Shown one piece after another: positions 17,396 to 26,689 of a stretch of 64,000 nucleotides of DNA. Under the pieces are notes generated by a model. That model had not been told where the DNA came from, made no database searches, and saw only the letters and a list, made by a program, of their open reading frames with translations. Source of the stretch: Mycolicibacterium boenickei (GTDB lineage Bacteria; Actinomycetota; Actinomycetes; Mycobacteriales; Mycobacteriaceae); assembly GCF_010731295.1 (NCBI RefSeq), contig NZ_AP022579.1, positions 1,178,001-1,242,000 of the forward strand, given 5' to 3'. Within the stretch, counting starts at the first letter, position 1; the number at the start of each line of letters is the position of its first letter. Both the position numbers and the translations under genes were made by a program.

Positions 17396-17531
17396 GGATC
17401 CTCTCCGGTCGGTCGTCCCCCTTCCCCAGACCCACTCGATGTACCCGGACTTCGCCGATCTCAAGCCCCGGGGATTAGCCGGAGCATCCGGGCGGGTATC
17501 CGAGCTCAACGGCACCGCGAAAGGGGCACCG

Positions 17532-17981
17532 ATGGAAAGCAAGGACCTTCCGACTCCCGAGACGGGTTTGTTGCTGACCCACTTCCTCACCGTCGGCGAT
17601 GTGCCCCGCTCGCGGGCCTTCTACAGTGACGTGCTCGGCGGCGAGGTGGTGATGGCCGAGGACCCATGCATCGTCAAGCTGGCCAACAGCTGGCTGATCA
17701 TGAACCCCGGCGGCGGCCCCACGCCCGACAAGCCGGACGTGACGTTGCATCCGCCGACCGATCCGCACACCGCGACCAGCTTCCTGAACATCCGGGTGGC
17801 CGACATCGACGCGTGCTACCGCGAATGGAGCGCCAGAGGAGCCGAGTTCCTGACTCCGCCGATCGACCGAAAGGCCGAGGTGCGTTGCTACATGCGCGAT
17901 CCCGACGGCTATCTCATCGAAGTCGGACAGATGACCGGCCTGCTCAAGGGCATTCACGCCGGCACGGGCTCGCCTACCTGA
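17532..17981 (+). CDS. VOC (glyoxalase/bleomycin resistance) family protein
   Basis: The 149-residue protein has a paired beta-alpha-beta-beta-beta fold: LTHFLTVGDVPRSRAFYSDVLGGE, FLNIRVADIDACYREWSARG and CYMRDPDGYLIEVGQM. The metal ligand set H-E is partly visible. The ATG at 17532 follows AAAGGGG. The function is unspecific: dioxygenase, lyase or drug-binding roles all occur in this family. It is divergent from moxR and its 3' end overlaps the mmpL end by 28 bp. Confidence 0.85.
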   Translation: MESKDLPTPETGLLLTHFLTVGDVPRSRAFYSDVLGGEVVMAEDPCIVKLANSWLIMNPGGGPTPDKPDVTLHPPTDPHTATSFLNIRVADIDACYREWSARGAEFLTPPIDRKAEVRCYMRDPDGYLIEVGQMTGLLKGIHAGTGSPT

Positions 17982-20782
17982 CTCCGGCTCGCAGTCCGAA
18001 CGGTGCGCCGCGGCCACCAGAACCAGCGGCCGAGCAGAACGGCGATCGGCGGCACCACGAAGGTCCGCACCACCAGGGTGTCGATCAACAATCCGATGCC
18101 GATCGTGGATCCCACCTGCGCGATGGTCACCACGGTCGCCCCCAGCATCGCGAACATCGTCAGCCCGAACACGATCCCCGCGATGGTGACGACGCTGCCG
18201 GTCCCGGCGAAGGCCCGGATCGTCGCGGTCCGCACGCCGGCGGCGGCCTCGTCCCGCAAGCGCATCGCCAGCAGCAGGTTGTAATCGGCGCCGACGGCGA
18301 CCAACGCGATGAACGCCAGTGCCGGGACCGCCCAGTGCAGCGGCTGGCCGACCAGGTGCTGCCAGATGGCGGCACTGACCCCGAGCGCCGAGGCATACGA
18401 GATCGTGACGGTGGCCAGCACGACGACGCCGGCGACCGGGCTGCGCAGCATGAGGGCCACGATCACGAAAATCAGGATGAGCGTGGCGATCACGAGCAGG
18501 GCGAAGTCGTGTTCCACATACTCCATGAGTTCGGCGGTGGCGGTTCCGACCCCGGTGAGGTCGACGTCGCCGCCGGCCGCCAGCGGGGTGTCCTTGAGGG
18601 CTTCGGCCGCGGCGATGCGAATCTCGGTCGACCGGTCGGCACCATCCCGCCCCCAGGACTCACCGTCACCGTAGACCAGCAGCCGGGTCGCGTGGCCGTC
18701 CGGGGAGAACATCATGTCCATCACCCGCCGATATTCGGGATCGTCGAAAGTCCTTGGCGGCAGGTAGAACCCGCCTTCGGAGCTGCCGTCGAAATCGGTG
18801 CTGAGCTGTGACAGATAGCCCGTCATCTGCTGCATCTGCGGTGCCACCCCGCTCAGGCTGGAGCGCAAGGTGGCGGTGAGGCCGCGCAGTTGATCCAGCG
18901 CCGCGCGCATCGTCGCCACGCCCTTGGCGGCGCCGTCGAGTGAATTGGTGGCGCTGGAAGCGCCGTCTTGCAGGGCACCCGCACCGCCGGCCAGGGTGCC
19001 CGTCGCGCTGACCGCGTCGTCGAGGGGCTTCACGATCTTCTGCACCGCCGCGCAGATCGGGTTGGCCGCGCAGTCGGGGTTGCTGCCGACGAATTGACGT
19101 AGCGGATCGGCGTATCCGGAGACCTCCTGCAGGTTGCCCTGCAGTCCCGTCATACCTGCGCCGATGTCCTGTGAGCCTGCCCCGACCCGGTTCAGGCCGT
19201 CGACGGCACCTGTCAACCCCCGTTGCATGCCGTTCAGTGCGGTGTCGAGTTGCCCGATGGTGGCCGTGACGGTGTCCACCGAGTTCACCCCGTTGAGTGC
19301 GGATTGTGCTGTGCCGTCGAGTTGTTCACCGATCTGGCCGGCCTGGTAGGTCAGCGTGCCTTGGCGCACCGGGGTTCCGGCCGGGCGGCTGGCCGATTGC
19401 ACCGTCCGTACCCCGCGCACCTCGAGGACCTTTCTGGTGACCCGCTCGATGGTGATCAGCCCAGCCGGGGTGCGCAGGTCACGGTCGGCCTGGATCGAGA
19501 CGATCTCCGGCAACAGGCGGTTGTCCGGGAATCGTCCGTGAACCGCCTGGTATCCGCGGCTGGAGTCGGTGCCGGACGGCTGTGCGGACAGCTCGGCGAA
19601 GCTGATCTTGGCGCCGAGCAGCGGCAGCGTGCAGGCGATCAGCGCGCCGGTGGCGACCACCAGGATCGGCCCGGGCCATCGGGCGACGGCGGTGCCGATC
19701 TTGCGCCACCGGCGGTTGATTCGCGCTGCCCGCGGCTCCACCCACCCACGTCGGCTGAACAGCCCGATCAACGCCGGGGTCAGCGTCAGGGCACCCAGCA
19801 TCGCGGCGAGAACACCTATCCCACTGGGTATCCCGGCGCTGCGCAGAAAGTTCACCTTGGCGAAGGTCAGGCAGAACAGCGCAGCGGCAATGGTCGCGGA
19901 CGACCCGGCGATCACCGGTGCGACCCGCCGGTAGGCGTCGGCCAGGGCGTCCGGCGGTGCCAGGCCCGCGCGCCGGTTCTCGTGGTAGCGGCCCAGCAGG
20001 AAGATGCCGTAGTCGGTGCCGGCGCCCAGCACCATCGCCGACATCAACGCCACCGAGAACACCGACACCTCGATCACACCGTGCTCGCCCAGCAGTGCGA
20101 CGACGGGACGCGCAACAGCCAGCGACAGCCCCACCGAGGCCAGGGGGACGGCGGCGGCGATCGGTGATCGGTACACGAAGAGCAGTAGTGCGGCGATCAT
20201 CCCGACCGTCAACACCGTGATTCTCGCCAATTGTGCATCCAGGGCGTCGAATTCATCGACCAGGCTGGGGCCCGGTCCGGTGACGTAGGTATGCAGCCCG
20301 TCCGGCGGATCAACCGCGTCGACGGTTGCGCGCAGCGCGGCGACGGCGTCGGTGGCGGTGCTGCTGCCGAGCTGGCCCGACAGCCGCGCCATCAGGTAAG
20401 CCGCCTTGTGGTCCTGGCTTTCGAATACGGCAGCAGCGGCGGGGTCGTCCCACAGGTCCATCACCGATTCGACGCCGGGGGTGGCGCTGCGCAGCCGGTC
20501 GGCCAGCGCGCGGTAGTAGTCGCGGTCGGAATCCCCCAGCGTCCGTTCGGCATCGAGAACGACGTAGGCGATGTTGTTGCTGTCGGAATCCCCGAACAGG
20601 TCCCCCATCCGCTGGGCGGCCTGCGTGGCACCGGAGTCGGTCGGGAAGAACGCCCGGGACTGCTCCTTGACGACGTGTTCCAGCTGGGGCACCGCGATGT
20701 TGCCGACACCGGCGAGCAACAGCCAGGCGGCGGCGACGAGGAGTGCGTACCTGCTCGCCGCTCGCGCAATGGTCTCCAACAT
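17954..20782 (-). CDS. MmpL/RND family transporter
   Basis: The protein is about 942 residues with RND topology: one N-terminal helix, a large loop, a block of helices, a second loop of about 330 residues rich in coiled-coil-like Gly/Ala/Asn, then a second helix block. Both halves carry the Asp-Tyr proton-relay pair of mycobacterial MmpL proteins (GAGTDYGIFLLGRYHENR and VAVGADYNLLLAMRLRDEA). The substrate is probably a lipid or hydrophobic compound. No MmpS gene is adjacent. ATG at 20800 is an alternative start but lies inside the TetR operator. Expression is very likely controlled by the divergent TetR. Confidence 0.92.
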   Translation of the reverse strand: MLETIARAASRYALLVAAAWLLLAGVGNIAVPQLEHVVKEQSRAFFPTDSGATQAAQRMGDLFGDSDSNNIAYVVLDAERTLGDSDRDYYRALADRLRSATPGVESVMDLWDDPAAAAVFESQDHKAAYLMARLSGQLGSSTATDAVAALRATVDAVDPPDGLHTYVTGPGPSLVDEFDALDAQLARITVLTVGMIAALLLFVYRSPIAAAVPLASVGLSLAVARPVVALLGEHGVIEVSVFSVALMSAMVLGAGTDYGIFLLGRYHENRRAGLAPPDALADAYRRVAPVIAGSSATIAAALFCLTFAKVNFLRSAGIPSGIGVLAAMLGALTLTPALIGLFSRRGWVEPRAARINRRWRKIGTAVARWPGPILVVATGALIACTLPLLGAKISFAELSAQPSGTDSSRGYQAVHGRFPDNRLLPEIVSIQADRDLRTPAGLITIERVTRKVLEVRGVRTVQSASRPAGTPVRQGTLTYQAGQIGEQLDGTAQSALNGVNSVDTVTATIGQLDTALNGMQRGLTGAVDGLNRVGAGSQDIGAGMTGLQGNLQEVSGYADPLRQFVGSNPDCAANPICAAVQKIVKPLDDAVSATGTLAGGAGALQDGASSATNSLDGAAKGVATMRAALDQLRGLTATLRSSLSGVAPQMQQMTGYLSQLSTDFDGSSEGGFYLPPRTFDDPEYRRVMDMMFSPDGHATRLLVYGDGESWGRDGADRSTEIRIAAAEALKDTPLAAGGDVDLTGVGTATAELMEYVEHDFALLVIATLILIFVIVALMLRSPVAGVVVLATVTISYASALGVSAAIWQHLVGQPLHWAVPALAFIALVAVGADYNLLLAMRLRDEAAAGVRTATIRAFAGTGSVVTIAGIVFGLTMFAMLGATVVTIAQVGSTIGIGLLIDTLVVRTFVVPPIAVLLGRWFWWPRRTVRTASRSQVGEPVPA

Positions 20783-20796
20783 CGCTCCCCACCCAT

Positions 20797-20834
20797 CCAT
20801 AACAATGTTATTGGCAGGTATAACATTGTTATGG
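20797..20834. promoter_or_regulatory. nested double-palindrome operator between mmpL and tetR
   Basis: CCATAACAATGTTAT and ATAACATTGTTATGG are perfect 15-bp inverted arms around an 8-bp spacer. Each arm also contains its own near-perfect dyad ATAACA-A/T-TGTTAT, giving two operator sites. Each arm includes a TAACAT that fits a minus-10 element for the gene on its side. A TetR dimer pair bound here would block both promoters. Confidence 0.85.
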
Positions 20835-20838
20835 CAGC

Positions 20839-21573
20839 ATGTCTAGAACGATGTCCACCATGGGAATTCGCGAAAGCCTGATCGAGGAGAGCCTGCAGGT
20901 CCTCGAAGAGAGCGGGCCCGAAGCGCTCAGCGCGCGCATGCTGGCCAAGCGGATCGGTGCCTCCACTATGGCGGTCTACACCCACTTCGACGGCATGCCC
21001 GGCCTCTACGAGGCACTCGTCCGGGAGTCCTACGTCCGCTTCGGCGAGCACCTGCGCCGGCGCCCGGACACCGACGATCCGGTGGCGGACCTGCTCGCCT
21101 CGGGCCTGGCCTACCGCGAGTACGCACTCACCTACCCACAGCGGTACCGGCTGATGTTCGGGATCACCTCGCCGTCCATCACCCTGCCGATCGGCCGTGA
21201 CGTCACGGTGGACGGCCACCCGGCAGCGCTGTCCGAGATCAATTCGGTGTACGCCCAGATCCCCGCCTTCGTGCGGCGCTGCATGGACATCGGCGCCATC
21301 GACGAGGGCGATCCGGTGGCCGTCGCCGCCCAGATCTGGACCATGATGCACGGCTACGTACTCGGCGAGATCATCGGCGTTTTCGGCGCCGACGGCGGGG
21401 GTGTGTCCCGGGTGCTGGCTCCCCACATCACCAATCTGCTGGTCGGACTCGGCGGTGACCGGGAGCGAATTCTGCAGTCGTTCCAGCGGCTGAAACCGCC
21501 TGCGACGCCGCCGCCCGCCGCGCCGCCGACGATCGCCACCGTCCGGCGCGGGCGCCGGACCCGCAGCCCGTAG
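20839..21573 (+). CDS. TetR family regulator with WHG-type C-terminal domain
   Basis: The 244-residue regulator has HTH helices SLQVLEESGPEALSARMLAKRIGASTMAVYTHFDGMPGLYEAL. Its C-terminal domain has LAYREYALTYPQRYRLMFG, the pattern of the WHG-associated TetR group. Three in-frame ATGs lie close together (20839, 20851, 20860); the last two follow MSRT. It is divergent from mmpL, with the double palindrome between them, so autorepression plus repression of mmpL is the obvious model. The end is a low-complexity Pro/Ala/Arg tail. Confidence 0.9.
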   Translation: MSRTMSTMGIRESLIEESLQVLEESGPEALSARMLAKRIGASTMAVYTHFDGMPGLYEALVRESYVRFGEHLRRRPDTDDPVADLLASGLAYREYALTYPQRYRLMFGITSPSITLPIGRDVTVDGHPAALSEINSVYAQIPAFVRRCMDIGAIDEGDPVAVAAQIWTMMHGYVLGEIIGVFGADGGGVSRVLAPHITNLLVGLGGDRERILQSFQRLKPPATPPPAAPPTIATVRRGRRTRSP

Positions 21574-21578
21574 GACCC

Positions 21579-22760
21579 CTACGGCTTGAGCATGACCTTG
21601 ACGGCGCCGTCCTGCTTCTTCTGGAAAATCTCATAGCCGTGCGGCGCCTGCTCAAGCGGCAGCACGTGGGTGGCGAAATCGTCGACGCCCAAGGGGTCGT
21701 CATCGCCGAGCAGCGGCAGGATGTCGCCCACCCACTTCTTGACGTTGGCCTGGCCCATCCGCAGCTGGACCTGCTTGTCGAACAGCGTGAGCATCGGCAA
21801 CGGGTCGGCCATGCCACCGTAGACACCGATCAAGGAGATGGTGCCGCCGCGGCGCACCACGTCGATCGCCGTCAGGAACGCGTCGAGCCGGTCCAGACTG
21901 GCCTTCTGCATCAGCGGTTTCGCAATTGCATCGGGCATCAGTGCAGTCATCTTCTGCAAGGCGGAAGCCGCCGGCGAGCCGTGCGCCTCCATACCCACGG
22001 CGTCGATCACCGAATCCGTACCGCGGCCGTCGGTCATGGACCGCACCGCGTCGCCCACCGATTCGTCCAGCGAGCTCAGGTCGATGGTCGTGAGGCCACG
22101 CTCTTCCGCCCGAGCCAGCCGCTCGGGGATCCGATCCACTGCGATCACGCGATAACCGAGGTGTCGTGCGATGCGGGCCGCCATGTCGCCGATCGGTCCG
22201 AGCCCGAGGACCGTCACCGAGCCCCCGTCGGGAATCTCCGCGTAGGCGACGGCCTGCCACGCGGTGGGCAGCACGTCCGAGAGGTAGACGAACCGCGAAT
22301 CCGGCGGCCCTTCAGGCACTTTGATGTGCGTGAAGTGCGCATGGGGCACCCGCAGGTACTGCGCCTGGCCGCCAGGAACCCGGCCGTACAGCTCTGAGTA
22401 GCCGAACAATGCCGCGCCCATTCCCTGACCCCGTACCTGGGTTTCCTCGCACTGGGTGTAGAGCTGCTGATCGCACATGAAGCAATGCCCACAGGAGATC
22501 TGGAAGGGGATGACCACCCGCTCGCCCACCGTCAGGTTGCCGACAGCCGAACCCACCTCTTGCACGATGCCCATCGGTTCGTGGCCGAGGATGTCGCCCG
22601 GATGCATGAAGGCGCCAAGCACTTCGTAGAGATGCAAGTCGGAACCGCAGATGTTGGTCGAGGTCACCTCGATGATCGCGTCAGTGGGCTCTTGGATCTC
22701 GGGGTCCGGCACGGTGTCGACCCGTACGTCCCGCCGACCGTGCCAGGTAACGGCTTTCAA
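21579..22760 (-). CDS. zinc-dependent alcohol dehydrogenase (formaldehyde dehydrogenase-like)
   Basis: The 393-residue MDR-superfamily enzyme has catalytic-zinc motifs NICGSDLHLY and GHEPMGIVQEVG, the structural-zinc cluster CGHCFMCDQQLYTQC, and the NAD-binding VLGLGPIGDMAARIARHLG followed by an acidic VDR. The length matches the glutathione-independent formaldehyde dehydrogenase-like group. No ATG fits: the likely start is TTG at 22760 behind GGGAGAAG. It ends 5 bp from the convergent TetR stop. Confidence 0.88.
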   Translation of the reverse strand: MKAVTWHGRRDVRVDTVPDPEIQEPTDAIIEVTSTNICGSDLHLYEVLGAFMHPGDILGHEPMGIVQEVGSAVGNLTVGERVVIPFQISCGHCFMCDQQLYTQCEETQVRGQGMGAALFGYSELYGRVPGGQAQYLRVPHAHFTHIKVPEGPPDSRFVYLSDVLPTAWQAVAYAEIPDGGSVTVLGLGPIGDMAARIARHLGYRVIAVDRIPERLARAEERGLTTIDLSSLDESVGDAVRSMTDGRGTDSVIDAVGMEAHGSPAASALQKMTALMPDAIAKPLMQKASLDRLDAFLTAIDVVRRGGTISLIGVYGGMADPLPMLTLFDKQVQLRMGQANVKKWVGDILPLLGDDDPLGVDDFATHVLPLEQAPHGYEIFQKKQDGAVKVMLKP

Positions 22761-22850
22761 GATCTTCTCCCATCGCTCGCGGTGTCGCAGGTGAAGGGCT
22801 ACCCCGCCTGGCGGGCGCCAAACCGGTGCGGCGTGGTCGACAATGGTCTG

Positions 22851-23345
22851 ATGGCACAGAGCTGGGGCGGTTTCGACGATTTCGTCGGGCTGCTCGATTA
22901 CCCCATGTTCGTCGTGACCGCGCGGGCCGACGACGGACCGGCGGGCTGCCTGGTCGGATTCACCACGCAGGCCAGCATCGACCCGCCCCGGTTCCTGGTC
23001 GGCATCTCGAAGGCGAACCACACCTTCACCGCCGCGGAGGCGGCGACCTATCTCGCGGTGCACCTGCTGGCCCGCGAAGACCTGGAGCTGGCCCGCTGGT
23101 TCGGCGGACAGACCGGCGACGAGGTCGACAAGTTCGCCGAATGCCGTTGGCACGCAGGCCCCGCCGAAACGCCGATCCTGGACGCGGCAGCGGCCTGGTT
23201 CGTGGGCGTCATCCTCGACCGGTTCGATCTCGGTGACCACGTCGGCTACCTGTTGAATCCGATTGCCGGCCAAGCGCCCGACGAGCCGCGGCCATGGGTC
23301 AGCCTCGCCGACGTGGCCGACCTCAAACCCGGCCACGACGCCTGA
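22851..23345 (+). CDS. flavin reductase domain protein
   Basis: The 164-residue protein resembles the FMN-binding flavin reductase domain: FVVTARADDGPAGCLVGFTTQASIDPPRFLVGISKANHTF, then LAVHLLARED. The ATG at 22851 gives the family N-terminus; the frame upstream of it is antisense to the dehydrogenase. It could supply reduced flavin to a partner oxygenase, but none is next to it. It is convergent with the Nudix gene, with 3 bp between the stops. Confidence 0.82.
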   Translation: MAQSWGGFDDFVGLLDYPMFVVTARADDGPAGCLVGFTTQASIDPPRFLVGISKANHTFTAAEAATYLAVHLLAREDLELARWFGGQTGDEVDKFAECRWHAGPAETPILDAAAAWFVGVILDRFDLGDHVGYLLNPIAGQAPDEPRPWVSLADVADLKPGHDA

Positions 23346-23348
23346 CGA

Positions 23349-24068
23349 TCACTTCCAGGCGAAGACCGGCTGTTCGAGTTCGTCGACCGGATCGGTGCGT
23401 CCCTCCAGGGCCAGCCACCGCAACTGCAGCAGCACCGCACCGGTCGGCGCGTGGATCAGGTCGTTGCCCAGCGGAATCTGCACCACCGGGCGCGGGCTCT
23501 CCGGAATCGTGATGAACCGCGGTGAATCCTCGCGCTGCAGTTGGTGCAGCCCCACCCGATACGCCGCCACCACCTCGTCGGGCGACGGGCGCAGATCCAG
23601 CCGTCCGCCGCCCCAGATCACCACCGGGGTGATGACATATCCCGAGCGGGTCGGATAGTCGTCGAGCAGGCCCAGCACCGAAGATTCGGGCAGGCCGACC
23701 CCGACCTCCTCGTCCAGCTCCCGCAGCGCGGCCTCGACCGCCGTTTCCCCGGGATCCAGCCGCCCACCGGGCAATGCCCACTGCGCGGCGTGCGAAGAGA
23801 GTCGAGACGTCCTACGGCACAACAGAAAAGCCGCGCCGCCGGACACGTCGACCATCCGGCCGTCGAGCCCGGGTTCCGGCATCGGCCGGCCGCCGATCCA
23901 CTCGTCGACCGGAGCCGGATCCACCCGGTCCTCACCGAGCTCGGAGTCGACCAGGACCACCGCGACTGCCGCGTGCCGCTTCGTCGGGTCGGTCACGGCG
24001 CGACGTTCGTGCCCCGCCAGATGCTTCCCGACACGTTCCCGCAGGGCTTCGTCATAGGCGATCGTCAC
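23349..24068 (-). CDS. Nudix hydrolase
   Basis: The 239-residue protein carries the Nudix box GGRLDPGETAVEAALRELDEEVG (matching GX5EX7REUXEEXGU) around residue 115, preceded by RLSSHAAQWALP. It resembles the CoA pyrophosphatase subgroup but lacks enough landmarks to be sure. The start is the GTG at 24068; the frame is open further upstream without a better site. About 50 bp separate it from the NTF2-like gene upstream, so they may be cotranscribed. Confidence 0.85.
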   Translation of the reverse strand: MTIAYDEALRERVGKHLAGHERRAVTDPTKRHAAVAVVLVDSELGEDRVDPAPVDEWIGGRPMPEPGLDGRMVDVSGGAAFLLCRRTSRLSSHAAQWALPGGRLDPGETAVEAALRELDEEVGVGLPESSVLGLLDDYPTRSGYVITPVVIWGGGRLDLRPSPDEVVAAYRVGLHQLQREDSPRFITIPESPRPVVQIPLGNDLIHAPTGAVLLQLRWLALEGRTDPVDELEQPVFAWK

Positions 24069-24118
24069 CGCTCGACCATATGCGGGACCCGGGCGGAGAG
24101 ACCGGCGGGTCAGGTCGT

Positions 24119-24496
24119 TCAGTGGTCGGGCTTGCGGGTCTGCTGATACAGCGCGAGCTTCCACACTCCGTCGACCCGGTTGTAGACGCTCGACATGGCG
24201 CCGACGAACGCGGGTTCTTCCTCGTCGCGGTAGGCCGTCCCGGTGTAGACCAGAGCGGCGTTGTCGTCGTCGAGGACGATGAGCCGCACACCGCTGATCT
24301 CGTACGCGCGCCACGGCGGGGATTGCGCCAGCGCGCTGACGACGGTGTTGCGGTCCATCACCATGCCGTTGGCGAGCACCATGACGGCCTCGGGCAGCAT
24401 CAGCTCGCCGTAGAAATCCGCGCCGGTCGACTCGCACAACGAATCCCACCCGGCACGTTCGATATGCAGGAGTTCGTCGAGAACAGGGCTGGTCAC
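24119..24496 (-). CDS. NTF2-like / DUF4440 domain protein
   Basis: The 125-residue cone-shaped-fold protein has ELLHIERAGWDSLCESTGADFYGELMLPEAVMVLANG and LVYTGTAYRDEE, ending in VDGVWKLALYQQTRKP. This pattern is typical of DUF4440/SnoaL-like proteins. I chose the GTG at 24496; a start at 24550 adds an unlikely Gly/Pro-rich leader. No catalytic function can be assigned. Confidence 0.78.
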   Translation of the reverse strand: MTSPVLDELLHIERAGWDSLCESTGADFYGELMLPEAVMVLANGMVMDRNTVVSALAQSPPWRAYEISGVRLIVLDDDNAALVYTGTAYRDEEEPAFVGAMSSVYNRVDGVWKLALYQQTRKPDH

Positions 24497-24568
24497 TGAT
24501 ACGTGATACCCGTTACCCGCGCCTGGTATGCCTGGGCATTGCTGTGACAACAGTGGTAGAAGTGGTTT

Positions 24569-25264
24569 GTGGGTGTCCGTAAGGTATCGGCCCTCGCGGG
24601 CATCGCAGCAGTGACTGCGGCAGCCGCGCTGGGCACGATGGCGACGCCCATCGCGATTCCCTCAGCCTCGGCGGCGCCCGACTGTCCCGACATCGAAGTC
24701 GTCTTCGCCCGCGGCACAGACGAACCCGCCGGCATCGGCAATGTCGGCAAGGCCTTCGTCGACACGCTGAAACCCATGGTCAAGGGCTCGACGATCGGCA
24801 CCTACGCGGTGCAGTACCCGGCATCGTGGGACTTCTGGAAGGCCGCTGCCGGGGCCACCGACATGAGCAAGCGCATCCAGGCCACCGCCGCGCGGTGCCC
24901 CAAGACCAAGATCGTGATGGGCGGTTATTCGCAGGGCGCGGCCGTGGTCGACGTGGTGGCCACCTCACCCGTCGGCGGCCTCGGCTATTCGGCACCGCTA
25001 CCGGCCGCGGTCGTCCCCCGCGTCGCCTCGGTCGTGGTCTTCGGGAACCCCTCGGCGCGCCTGGGTCAGCCGCTGACCCGGATGAGCCCGGACTTCGGCG
25101 CCAGGACAGCGGACCTGTGCAACACGAACGACCCCATCTGTTCGCTCGGCCAGGACTGGAACGCGCACATCACCTATCCGAAATCGGGACTGATCAAGCT
25201 GGCCGCGCAATGGGTCACGCGTCACGTCCAGCCGCCGCCTCCAGCGCCCGCTGCTCGACGCTGA
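24569..25264 (+). CDS. secreted cutinase family esterase
   Basis: The 231-residue exported protein has a Sec signal peptide (about residues 1-36, ending SASAAP) and a cutinase domain. The catalytic triad is visible as GGYSQGA (Ser), CNTNDPIC (Asp) and WNAHITYP (His), with cysteines in disulfide positions. Mycobacterial cutinase-like proteins hydrolyse medium-chain esters, phospholipids or wall lipids. The start is GTG at 24569. Its last 50 bp overlap the convergent cyclase gene. Confidence 0.92.
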   Translation: MGVRKVSALAGIAAVTAAAALGTMATPIAIPSASAAPDCPDIEVVFARGTDEPAGIGNVGKAFVDTLKPMVKGSTIGTYAVQYPASWDFWKAAAGATDMSKRIQATAARCPKTKIVMGGYSQGAAVVDVVATSPVGGLGYSAPLPAAVVPRVASVVVFGNPSARLGQPLTRMSPDFGARTADLCNTNDPICSLGQDWNAHITYPKSGLIKLAAQWVTRHVQPPPPAPAARR

Positions 25265-26072
25265 GGACCGGATAGAGCCGGTGCGTCCCGGGCAGGCCCT
25301 TCAACTCCACTTCGCGGGCCGCACCAAGGACGATGTCGTCGAGATGCCGGACCGCCTCCCCGACCGGCTCGCTGACCAGGATCTCGCCGCCGTCGGCCTG
25401 TCCGGCCACCCGCGCCGCCATCGCGACGTCCAGCCCGAACAGGTCGTCGCCCCGGCGCACAGACGTACCCATGTGCACACCGATCCGTACCCGGATCGCC
25501 TGCCACCGCTGTGGGCTCTCCGCGAGTGCGCCCTGCACGTCGGTGGCAAACCGCACCGCGTTCTCCGGGTCGGCGAAGGCGATCATGAATCCGTCGCCCT
25601 GGGTCTTGACGACGTGACCTCCGTGTTTGTCGACCCGCGCCTGGACCAGCTTGTTGTGCTTCTCCAGCAGCTTCACCCAGGCCCGGTCGCCCATCGCGGC
25701 GTTGTACTCGGTCGAGCCCTCGATGTCGGAGAAGACGATGACGACCCGCCCGTCGGCGGTCAGCCGGGCCAGATCCGGGCGCTCCACCTGTGCCCATCCG
25801 GCCAGATCCTCGATCGAGTTGCGAACCGTCGCACCAAGCCCCTTGTTGATCAGCATGTCCGCGGTCTGGAACACCGTCTTGATGGCCAACGGCGCGACAC
25901 CACGGCGACGCTTGCGCTTGCGGTCCTCGTCCTCGAGCTTCATGCGCTCGATCTCGCGTCGCGCACTCGTCAGCTGCCGCCGGCTCACGATGAACAGCAC
26001 CAGGAACGTCACAAACGCCGCGAACAGCACGACGACGACCGCCAGCAGAACGAACTCGACAGTGGACGGCAT
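25215..26072 (-). CDS. class III adenylate/guanylate cyclase with one membrane helix
   Basis: The 285-residue protein has an N-terminal membrane helix ([25 protein letters not shown]) and a charged coiled-coil linker ([21 protein letters not shown]). The class III cyclase homology domain (about 95-275) has metal-binding Asp in [12 protein letters not shown] and [11 protein letters not shown]. No HAMP domain is seen. The ATG at 26072 starts just before the helix. The product is probably cAMP, but the purine-specifying residues cannot be judged securely by eye. Confidence 0.88.
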   Translation of the reverse strand: MPSTVEFVLLAVVVVLFAAFVTFLVLFIVSRRQLTSARREIERMKLEDEDRKRKRRRGVAPLAIKTVFQTADMLINKGLGATVRNSIEDLAGWAQVERPDLARLTADGRVVIVFSDIEGSTEYNAAMGDRAWVKLLEKHNKLVQARVDKHGGHVVKTQGDGFMIAFADPENAVRFATDVQGALAESPQRWQAIRVRIGVHMGTSVRRGDDLFGLDVAMAARVAGQADGGEILVSEPVGEAVRHLDDIVLGAAREVELKGLPGTHRLYPVLSVEQRALEAAAGRDA

Positions 26073-26159
26073 CGGCACCCGATGATTATCGCCGCATGTC
26101 ACATTTCGTCGGTGCGCGGTGTCTCGAGGGGGTAATCACCAACGACACAGGAGTGCACC

Positions 26160-26633
26160 ATGGATGCTCGTTTGAATCTGTTCGAGAACCGGACCGCCAC
26201 CAAGATGCTGAAGTACGTCACGGCCGCGGGCAAGGTGATCACGGACTCCGCGCTCCCCGAGACAACCCAGCAATTGGTGGCGCTGCGCGCCAGCCAGATC
26301 AATGGCTGTGGTTTCTGCACCGACATGCACACCAAGGACGCCGCTGCCGCAGGGGAGACCCAGCAGCGCCTCCACCTGGTGGCCGCATGGCGGGAGGCAA
26401 CGGTGTTCACCGAGGCCGAACGCGCGGCCCTGGAACTTGCCGAGCAGGGCACCCGGATCGCCGATGCGGCGGGCGGGGTCAGCGACGAGGTGTGGGCCAA
26501 CGCGGCCAAGCACTACGACGAGGATCAGCTGGCGGCGCTGGTGTGCCTGATCGCCTTCATGAACACCGTCAACCGCCTGAACGTGATCGTTCAGATGCCC
26601 GCAGGCGACTACCAGCCGGGACAGTTCGGGTAA
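26160..26633 (+). CDS. carboxymuconolactone decarboxylase / AhpD-like protein
   Basis: The 157-residue all-helical protein has the AhpD-type motif GCGFCTDMH (C-x2-C-x3-H, about residues 50-58), indicating a peroxidase-like redox-active pair rather than a true lactone decarboxylase. The start ATG follows AGGAG. It stands 56 bp upstream of the helicase gene and might share a transcript with it, though the roles do not suggest a link. Confidence 0.88.
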   Translation: MDARLNLFENRTATKMLKYVTAAGKVITDSALPETTQQLVALRASQINGCGFCTDMHTKDAAAAGETQQRLHLVAAWREATVFTEAERAALELAEQGTRIADAAGGVSDEVWANAAKHYDEDQLAALVCLIAFMNTVNRLNVIVQMPAGDYQPGQFG

Positions 26634-26689
26634 CCGCGGTCGACCGGGACGATCGTCGGCAGGGGCGAACTGGCACGCTGGTCATCAAT

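Noticed and set aside
22761..23336. N-terminal extension of the zinc dehydrogenase
   Set aside because: It is antisense to the flavin reductase gene. The TTG at 22760 with GGGAGAAG gives the family N-terminus.
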